From: Gammaproteobacteria bacterium | Lineage (GTDB): Bacteria > Pseudomonadota > Gammaproteobacteria > Xanthomonadales > Marinicellaceae | Direction: 5' to 3' | Length of the DNA stretch: 7,255 nt | Assembly (NCBI GenBank): GCA_030426065.1 | Contig: JAUHZH010000109.1 | Span: forward strand, 1 to 7,255 | Shown here: positions 1 to 5,090 of the stretch, one piece after another | Layout of the letters: each line of letters opens with the position of its first letter | How positions within the stretch are numbered: the stretch's first letter is position 1 | The notes under the pieces: model-generated | What the model saw: the letters and a program-made list of their open reading frames with translations, nothing else | What the model was told of the DNA's origin: nothing | The model's database searches: none | Translations under genes and position numbers: made by a program

Positions 1-78
1 CAAGTCAATGGTAAATTGATATACCAAGGCAGTGATGTCATCACGCCGATCAAACAAGAAGCCAAAGATGGAAAATAG
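1..78 (+). CDS. C-terminal end of an upstream protein, possibly a bactofilin (partial)
   Basis: The first frame is open from the left edge for 25 codons and stops with TAG at 76-78. It ends ...VNGKLIYQGSDVITPIKQE followed by a short charged tail. This fragment is too short for a family call from sequence alone. The VNGKL-type segment resembles the G-x-G-hydrophobic repeat of bactofilins (polymer-forming cytoskeletal proteins). In several gammaproteobacteria (Pseudomonas, Xanthomonas) a bactofilin gene is, to my recollection, the direct upstream neighbour of erpA, so the context agrees. The stop lies 8 bases inside the erpA coding sequence (11 bp overlap, 68-78), which suggests cotranscription and translational coupling. 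The start of the gene is outside the window. I am fairly confident that this is a real gene end and much less sure of its identity. Confidence 0.5.
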   Translation, partial: QVNGKLIYQGSDVITPIKQEAKDGK

Positions 79-403
79 CCCCATTCAGCTGTCTGCCCAT
101 GCGGCACAAAAAGTCAGTCAATTGATTTTGGAAGAAATGAACCCTGATCTGAAATTCAGGGTTTATATCATTGGCGGTGGCTGTTCTGGTTTCCAGTACG
201 GATTCGCCTTTGAAGAAGACAGCACCGAAGGTGACATCGTGATGGAGCAACACGGCGTGGCCGTCATGGTGGACCCGATGAGTTTTCCTTATTTGATGGG
301 ATCCACTGTGGATTATTTGGAAGACTTACAAGGGTCGCGCTTTGTCGTGGCCAACCCGAATGCCAAAACCACCTGTGGTTGCGGCAGTTCATTTGCGATT
401 TGA
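68..403 (+). CDS. erpA: ErpA, A-type iron-sulfur cluster carrier/insertion protein
   Basis: ErpA is a small cytoplasmic carrier that takes Fe-S clusters from the Isc or Suf scaffold and delivers them to apo-enzymes, classically IspG/IspH and respiratory proteins. The 111-residue product has the HesB/IscA fold signature. The three cluster-binding cysteines are all present: C39 in GGGCSGFQYGF and C103 and C105 in the C-terminal TTCGCGSSF. The NPNAKTTCGCGSSF ending and the VDPMSxxYLxGSxVDY stretch match the ErpA subfamily more closely than IscA or SufA. The frame is open further upstream (GTG 32, ATG 35). I prefer ATG 68, because it gives a length close to the roughly 114 residues of E. coli ErpA and the extra 12 residues (SSRRSNKKPK-like) are basic and not family-like. 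A purine-rich AAGAAG at about 57-62 could serve as a weak ribosome site. The preceding gene overlaps its start, and nudC follows after 37 bp. Confidence 0.95.
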   Translation: MENSPIQLSAHAAQKVSQLILEEMNPDLKFRVYIIGGGCSGFQYGFAFEEDSTEGDIVMEQHGVAVMVDPMSFPYLMGSTVDYLEDLQGSRFVVANPNAKTTCGCGSSFAI

Positions 404-440
404 GGGAGTCGCCACAACCCATTAACTCAAAACGTTTGTT

Positions 441-1325
441 ATGAAACACTCTGACATTTACTTCACCCGCACTGAGCTTGACCGTTGTGCCAACATGCGC
501 GATCAAAAACAGCGCCTCAAACAACTCAAAAAATTTAAACCCTGTCACTATGTGCCTGTTTATTTGGGCAACCACCTGTACTTAGCCGGTGAAGAACAAT
601 TTTATTCAACCGACCAACCGGTGGGGAGCAGCAAAGCAGAAACATTTTTAGGTATTTTGCATGAAGAATTGTGGTTCAGTTGTTCTCTGACGGAACAGCA
701 AGCACGTGATTTGGAGGAGGCGACCGGTGGATCCTTCCAGTCTTTGCGCCAGTATGCGCTGGCCTTGGATGATGATCAGGGACACGTTGCCTTGTATTCT
801 CGCGGCATGGATTTGTGGCATCGCCGCCGTGTCTATTGTTCCATATGTGGCACCAAAAACAAGGCTGCCAGCTCAGGGCACAAAATGGTTTGTGAAAATG
901 GACATGAGCAGTTTCCTCACATTGAACCGGCTGTGATTGTATTGATCTCCAAAGGCAGCAAATGCTTGTTGGGCCGCAAACACTCATGGCCCCCGAATGT
1001 GTATTCAACCTTGGCCGGTTTTGTCGAAGCCGGTGAATCGATTGAAGATGCGGTCCACCGAGAAGTGTATGAAGAATCCAACATCCGGATCAAAAACCTG
1101 TCTTATTTTGGCTCACAGCCGTGGCCGTTCCCATCTTCACTGATGATTGCATTCAAGGCCGAAGCACGCAGTGATGACATTCGCCTTGACGATGAAATGG
1201 AAGACGTGCGTTGGTTTGAAAGGGATGACCTGATCAAATGGGTCAATCAAGGCACCATCATCTTGTCGCCTCGTTTCAGTGTCGCCAACAGCCTCATCAC
1301 AGACTTCATTGGCGATTTGGGCTGA
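441..1325 (+). CDS. nudC: NudC, NAD(H) pyrophosphatase / NAD-RNA decapping Nudix hydrolase
   Basis: NudC-family enzymes hydrolyse NADH to NMNH and AMP and remove the NAD cap from RNA 5' ends, in the cytoplasm with Mg or Mn. The 294-residue protein has an N-terminal NudC-like domain (about 1-125), a zinc ribbon (about 131-160) and a Nudix domain (about 163-290). The Nudix box runs from G193 to I215 with E199, R207, E208, E211 and E212 in place. The NADH-pyrophosphatase signature SQPWPFPSS is at 225-233 and separates NudC from other Nudix enzymes. Two departures are visible. Zinc-ribbon ligands are C133, C136 and C151, but the usual fourth cysteine is missing, with H155 nearby. The Nudix-box glycine (EExGU) is N214. 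The ATG at 441 has no obvious Shine-Dalgarno sequence, and I see no better start. The length exceeds E. coli NudC (257) but is normal for larger proteobacterial homologues. Its TGA overlaps the mutM ATG. Confidence 0.93.
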   Translation: MKHSDIYFTRTELDRCANMRDQKQRLKQLKKFKPCHYVPVYLGNHLYLAGEEQFYSTDQPVGSSKAETFLGILHEELWFSCSLTEQQARDLEEATGGSFQSLRQYALALDDDQGHVALYSRGMDLWHRRRVYCSICGTKNKAASSGHKMVCENGHEQFPHIEPAVIVLISKGSKCLLGRKHSWPPNVYSTLAGFVEAGESIEDAVHREVYEESNIRIKNLSYFGSQPWPFPSSLMIAFKAEARSDDIRLDDEMEDVRWFERDDLIKWVNQGTIILSPRFSVANSLITDFIGDLG

Positions 1326-2140
1326 TGCCTGAATTGCCAGAAGTGGAAACCACCCGCCGCGGGGTGGCACCCTTGGTCACGGGACTGACCATCAAACAAG
1401 CTTGGCACTCTGATTTGAACATGCGCTTCCCTTGGCCTGAGAACATGTCACACATGGTGGGTCTTCATGTGGTTGATGTGAAAAGACGTGCCAAATTGTT
1501 GATGCTGGCCCTTTCAGATGGATCGCACTTGATGATTCATTTGGGTATGTCAGGCGTGGTTCGTGTGCTGTCCCATGACCACACTGAGGCCCGGCATGAT
1601 CATTTTAAGTTGTTTTTGAGTCAAGACCGCGTGTTGGTATTGAATGACCCCAGGCGATTTGGCTTTGTTGACTGGGAACGGGGCGATTGGCAACAAAACA
1701 AGCACATACAGCATTTGGGCCCGGAACCGCTGTCTTCAGCATTTGATGGGGCGCATTTACATGCTCAAGCACAGCGCAAAAGCCAAGTCATCAAGTCCAT
1801 GATCATGGACAACCATGTGGTGGTCGGGGTCGGTAACATTTATGCCTCAGAAGCTTTGTTCAAAGCAGGCATTCATCCACACAGGCAGGCCAAAAGAATC
1901 AGTGCCAAGCGCCTTGAATCATTGGCATCGGCCATCAAGTCGGTGCTGAAAGCAGCCATTGCTGCCGGTGGCACCACTTTAAAGGACTTCAAACAAAGCG
2001 ATGGCAAGCCCGGTTATTTCCAGCAACAGCTTTTGGTCTATGGACGATCAAGCCAACCCTGTCTTCAATGTCAGACCCGCATCAAAAAAACCAAAACAGG
2101 CCAGCGGGCCACATTTTATTGCCCTCGCTGTCAACACTGA
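1325..2140 (+). CDS. mutM: MutM/Fpg, formamidopyrimidine-DNA glycosylase (8-oxoguanine repair)
   Basis: This bifunctional base-excision enzyme removes 8-oxoguanine and formamidopyrimidines and cuts the abasic site by beta,delta-elimination. The 271-residue protein starts MPELPEVETTRRG, so after removal of Met the catalytic N-terminal Pro and the following Glu (P2, E3) are exposed, as the mechanism requires. This fixes the start at ATG 1325, although the frame is open back to 1238. Counting the Met, K57 in RRAKLL, M75 in HLGMSG, R110/R111/F112 in NDPRRFGF, the helix-two-turn-helix GVGNIYASE (168-176) and GGTTLKDF are all present. The C-terminal zinc finger is complete (C246, C249, C266, C269), with a conserved R261 in its hairpin, and the protein ends CPRCQH. 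The length matches E. coli Fpg (269). Its start codon shares one base with the nudC stop (TGATG), so translation is probably coupled. No separate promoter or good ribosome site is visible. Confidence 0.97.
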   Translation: MPELPEVETTRRGVAPLVTGLTIKQAWHSDLNMRFPWPENMSHMVGLHVVDVKRRAKLLMLALSDGSHLMIHLGMSGVVRVLSHDHTEARHDHFKLFLSQDRVLVLNDPRRFGFVDWERGDWQQNKHIQHLGPEPLSSAFDGAHLHAQAQRKSQVIKSMIMDNHVVVGVGNIYASEALFKAGIHPHRQAKRISAKRLESLASAIKSVLKAAIAAGGTTLKDFKQSDGKPGYFQQQLLVYGRSSQPCLQCQTRIKKTKTGQRATFYCPRCQH

Positions 2141-2170
2141 TGGGCTGACTGCAACCTAGTCAAGCCGGTG

Positions 2171-2195
2171 TTGTGCCTTGCAAAGAAAGGCATAA
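2171..2195 (+). terminator. Weak hairpin after mutM, possible terminator
   Basis: TTGTGCCTT (2171-2179) pairs with AAGGCATAA (2187-2195) across a 7-nt loop. This gives a 9-bp stem with one G-U pair and three G-C pairs. It lies 30 bp after the mutM stop, where the cluster would be expected to end. It is not followed by a run of T (TTGGTT follows), so it is not a classical intrinsic terminator. It could be a processing or attenuation hairpin, or chance. Its right arm also contains the CATAAT promoter-like hexamer. Confidence 0.25.
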
Positions 2196-2206
2196 TTGGT
2201 TACCAT
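2178..2206 (+). promoter_or_regulatory. Possible sigma70-type promoter for the c-di-GMP enzyme gene
   Basis: TTGCAA (2178-2183) and TACCAT (2201-2206) are separated by 17 bp and each match consensus at four of six bases. A better -10-like hexamer, CATAAT (five of six), sits at 2191-2196 but has no credible -35 at the right distance. The 157-bp gap between mutM and the next gene, the largest in the window, is the natural place for a promoter. The exact elements are uncertain. A transcript from here would have a leader of roughly 80-100 nt, in which I recognise no riboswitch. Confidence 0.25.
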
Positions 2207-2287
2207 CCATAAGGGACAATCACACACATTAAGCCAATCAAGGGTGAGACATATCATCAGCCTTCACAATTCAAAGCATCATCATTC

Positions 2288-2293
2288 GGGGGA
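2288..2293 (+). promoter_or_regulatory. Ribosome binding site supporting a GTG start
   Basis: GGGGGA lies 4 bases before GTG 2298 and is the clearest Shine-Dalgarno-like sequence in the window. It supports GTG as the initiation codon of the following gene. The residues after it (NKAFKWIIYN) lead directly into the first membrane helix, as expected for a MASE1 protein. Confidence 0.6.
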
Positions 2294-2297
2294 TTGA

Positions 2298-5045
2298 GTG
2301 AACAAAGCTTTTAAATGGATCATTTACAATCTGATTTTGGGCATCAGCATTGCAGTGATCAGCTATGCTGCTTATAAATTAATGGTCAGACCCAGTTTGT
2401 CGGTGCCGATGTGGCCGGCCACTGGTTTGGAAATCGTGGCCATTTTATTGTGGGGCAGGAAGGTTATATGGGGTGTGGTCCTGGGTGAAACGTTGTCTGC
2501 CATTATGTTGTACAACATCCACCAAGCTTTTGGCCTGAACCAGGCCTTTATGTTCGATGTCTTGTTGCTTTCTTTGAGCGTTTTGCGGCCTTGCTTGGCT
2601 GGTTTTTGGGCGCGCCATCAACTGGCAGGAGATACCAGCTTACTGGGTGGCAAGCACATTTGGTCATTTTACCTCTATGGCGCCATCTTGCCGTGTTTGA
2701 TCACCAGCGTCTTTTTTGCTTCGTTGCTGTTTTTAGAAGGCCATTACAACACGGACAACATCGCCGCCAAATTTTTGGCGTGGTATTTTGGTGATTTGCT
2801 CAGTGTGATGGTGGTGGCACCTTTGGTTCTGAGTCTGTTTGCAAGGCCCCGAAAAATATGGCGGCCTCGGTTTTACCAAGTGGCCCTGCCGACATTGCTT
2901 GGCTTTTGTTTTGTTTTCGCCTTGTTCACTTCGCTGCGTTCACAGGATGAATACCAAATCAAGGAATCAATGAACCTCAAGATTCGTTACATCGAAGAGT
3001 TGGTGGACAACCAAAATTTGAGTCAAGATAAATTGGTTGAACTGTTGGACAAAAGCAGTGAACACTTGAATTTGAACCATTACCAAATCCGAATACACCA
3101 CAAAGGCAGCGAGCAATTGGTTTATGGTTTGAACACAGACCAAAATGTCAGGTTCCCGCATTTCTTGACCACATCTCAGCTGGTGGTGGACGGTTCCATT
3201 TTGGACATTGAGCTGACGCCTGTGAATCGGTTCTATGACCACCATAATTCCTTGAGCCTGTGGTCCATCGTGGTGGTCAGCATGCTGTACACCGGTTTGA
3301 TGGGCATTGGCCTGTTGGTGCTGACGGGGCGCAACACCATGACCGATTTGGAAATCAACCGACGAACCAAATTGCTCAATGAAGCCAACAAAGAACTGGC
3401 CGTCAGCAATGAGAACTACCGCCACATCGTGGATCGACAACCGGTGATATTCTGGAAAGTCAACATGCTGGAGGACAAGATCAGTTACGTCAACAAGGAA
3501 GCCGAAACCATTCTAGGATACCCTTTGGTGCGTTGGTATGATGAACCGCACTTCCTGTCGAAAAAAATTCACCCCGATGATTTGTCGAAAGTGAAATGGA
3601 ACATGCAAGAATCGTTTGCCACCGGTGAACGTATGGAATTGGAATATCGAGTGAAACACGCCAATGGTGAGTACCGCTGGTTCAGGGATGTGCTCAACAT
3701 CCCTTCCGAGTTCCAAGACAGTGTTGAATGCATGGGCATGATGATTGACATCACCGAGAAAAAAAATGCTGAAAACAAAATCAAGCACTTGGCCTTCTTT
3801 GATTACCTCACCAATTTACCCAACCGACAAAACTTCCAAACCCAGTTGGCCCAATTGATCAAAGAAGCCAAGAAAAAGAATGCTTTTGGCGCGGTGATGT
3901 TTTTGGACATGGACCGTTTTAAGATTTTGAATGACGCCCTGGGTCATCACTTTGGTGATCGCTTGCTGGTGACCATTTCTGAACGCTTGAAAATGTTTGC
4001 CGAGGAAGTGGCCGTGGTGGCCCGCTTTGGGGGTGACGAATTTGTTCTGGCGACCCATGCAGAATACGACAGCGCCAATGACACGGTCGTCAATGTCATC
4101 ATGTTGGCAGAAGAAATCATCAACAAATTGGCAGAACCCTATCAAATTGATGACCACCGCCACACCTGCACCGTCAGCATGGGGTTGGCCACTTATCCCA
4201 ACAAAAATGCCAACGTCAATGACATCATCAAACAAGCAGATGCCGCCATGTATCGGTCCAAAGAGCAGGGCAGGAACCAATTGACCATCTTCCATGAAAG
4301 CATGGAAGCACACAATGACCAAACACTGTACATTGAGCAAGTGTTGCGCGATGCAGTGGCCTCGAATGAATTCATATTGAAATTCCAACCCATTCTGAAC
4401 CGTGAACGCGAAGTGATCTATTATGAATCGCTGATTCGGATGTTCCACAACGGCGAAATGATCTATCCCGATCAATTCATCTCGGTGGCCGAAGAAACCG
4501 GCATGATACTGGCGATGGGTCGCTGGGTGATCGAAGAAGCTTGTAAAGCCATCAACCAATTGAACATGCCAGTGACGGTGAATGTCAGTTCCAACCAATT
4601 CCATCAGCAAGGCTTCATCAAACACATTGAAGGGTGCTTGCATGAGCAACACATCGGCAAAGAAATGTTGATTCTGGAGCTGACAGAAGGGGTGGTGATG
4701 GGCAACCTGCATGAAATCATATACAAATTCAATCGCTTGAGTGAAATTGGTGTGCAAATCGCCATTGATGATTTTGGTACCGGTTATTCTTCACTTGAAT
4801 ACCTGCGCAAAATACCCATCAACTACCTCAAAATCGATAAGAGTTTTGTCAGGGACTTATCTCAGGACCAGTCAGCACAAGTAATCATTGAGACCATCAT
4901 TGCAATGGCTAAACATTTGCACCTGCAAGTGATTGCAGAAGGGGTTGAGTCCGAACACCATTTCGAAATCTTGCATCAATTGGGGTGCGACTATTTCCAA
5001 GGCTATTTATTTGGTAAGCCGGCTGATTTAAAATTGAGCGCTTAA
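2298..5045 (+). CDS. Membrane MASE1-PAS-GGDEF-EAL cyclic-di-GMP synthase/phosphodiesterase
   Basis: This 915-residue inner-membrane signalling protein probably makes and/or degrades cyclic-di-GMP. Residues 1-214 form a MASE1 sensor with about seven helices and the typical MWPATGLEIVAILLWG segment (38-53). A periplasmic stretch of about 105 residues follows (215-320), then an eighth helix (321-343) and a charged linker likely to be helical (350-372). A PAS domain (about 373-488) has YRWFRD and a DITEKKNAE exit. The GGDEF domain (about 495-665) has LTNLPNR, D537, D539, N545, D546 and an intact GGDEF at 578-582. The inhibitory RxxD site is absent (EEVA at 569-572). The EAL domain (about 673-912) reads ESL (710-712) but keeps R714, N762, E794, D824, D825, K845, E881 and Q901, so phosphodiesterase activity is expected. 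Which activity dominates cannot be read from the sequence. The GTG start follows a strong ribosome site. rep starts 45 bp downstream. I do not know a specific gene name. Confidence 0.93.
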   Translation: MNKAFKWIIYNLILGISIAVISYAAYKLMVRPSLSVPMWPATGLEIVAILLWGRKVIWGVVLGETLSAIMLYNIHQAFGLNQAFMFDVLLLSLSVLRPCLAGFWARHQLAGDTSLLGGKHIWSFYLYGAILPCLITSVFFASLLFLEGHYNTDNIAAKFLAWYFGDLLSVMVVAPLVLSLFARPRKIWRPRFYQVALPTLLGFCFVFALFTSLRSQDEYQIKESMNLKIRYIEELVDNQNLSQDKLVELLDKSSEHLNLNHYQIRIHHKGSEQLVYGLNTDQNVRFPHFLTTSQLVVDGSILDIELTPVNRFYDHHNSLSLWSIVVVSMLYTGLMGIGLLVLTGRNTMTDLEINRRTKLLNEANKELAVSNENYRHIVDRQPVIFWKVNMLEDKISYVNKEAETILGYPLVRWYDEPHFLSKKIHPDDLSKVKWNMQESFATGERMELEYRVKHANGEYRWFRDVLNIPSEFQDSVECMGMMIDITEKKNAENKIKHLAFFDYLTNLPNRQNFQTQLAQLIKEAKKKNAFGAVMFLDMDRFKILNDALGHHFGDRLLVTISERLKMFAEEVAVVARFGGDEFVLATHAEYDSANDTVVNVIMLAEEIINKLAEPYQIDDHRHTCTVSMGLATYPNKNANVNDIIKQADAAMYRSKEQGRNQLTIFHESMEAHNDQTLYIEQVLRDAVASNEFILKFQPILNREREVIYYESLIRMFHNGEMIYPDQFISVAEETGMILAMGRWVIEEACKAINQLNMPVTVNVSSNQFHQQGFIKHIEGCLHEQHIGKEMLILELTEGVVMGNLHEIIYKFNRLSEIGVQIAIDDFGTGYSSLEYLRKIPINYLKIDKSFVRDLSQDQSAQVIIETIIAMAKHLHLQVIAEGVESEHHFEILHQLGCDYFQGYLFGKPADLKLSA

Positions 5046-5090
5046 TCAACGCAGCCCTCTCGCTGAACATCACTGACGGAACCACAAGCC

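Noticed and set aside
1238..1324. 29-residue N-terminal extension of MutM
   Set aside because: MutM needs Pro right after the initiator Met for catalysis. The extension lies inside nudC in another frame, so ATG 1325 is the start.
2167..2182. Possible sigma54 promoter (GG...TTGCA)
   Set aside because: The GG to GC spacing is one base too long and the -24 element does not read TGGCAC.
2171..2201. GCAAAG and paired GCC/GGC reminiscent of a c-di-GMP (GEMM) riboswitch before a c-di-GMP gene
   Set aside because: Only the short GCAAAG string matches. The conserved paired helices and tetraloop-receptor elements are absent.
2967..3440. 157-codon minus-strand frame opposite the periplasmic segment of the c-di-GMP enzyme
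   Set aside because: No ribosome site or recognisable domain. Its His/Gln-rich composition is typical of antisense to Asn/Leu/Val codons.
3816..4757. 313-codon open frame on the minus strand, antisense to the GGDEF/EAL region
   Set aside because: It is rich in His, Phe and Gln, resembles no family, and lies wholly opposite a strongly conserved catalytic domain. It is explained by the codon bias of the real gene.
5006..5034. TAAAAT hexamer at 5029-5034 as a promoter for rep
   Set aside because: The -10 matches five of six, but the -35 at proper spacing (TTTATT) is poor, and the A/T run lies in the codons ending the upstream gene. Too weak to annotate.
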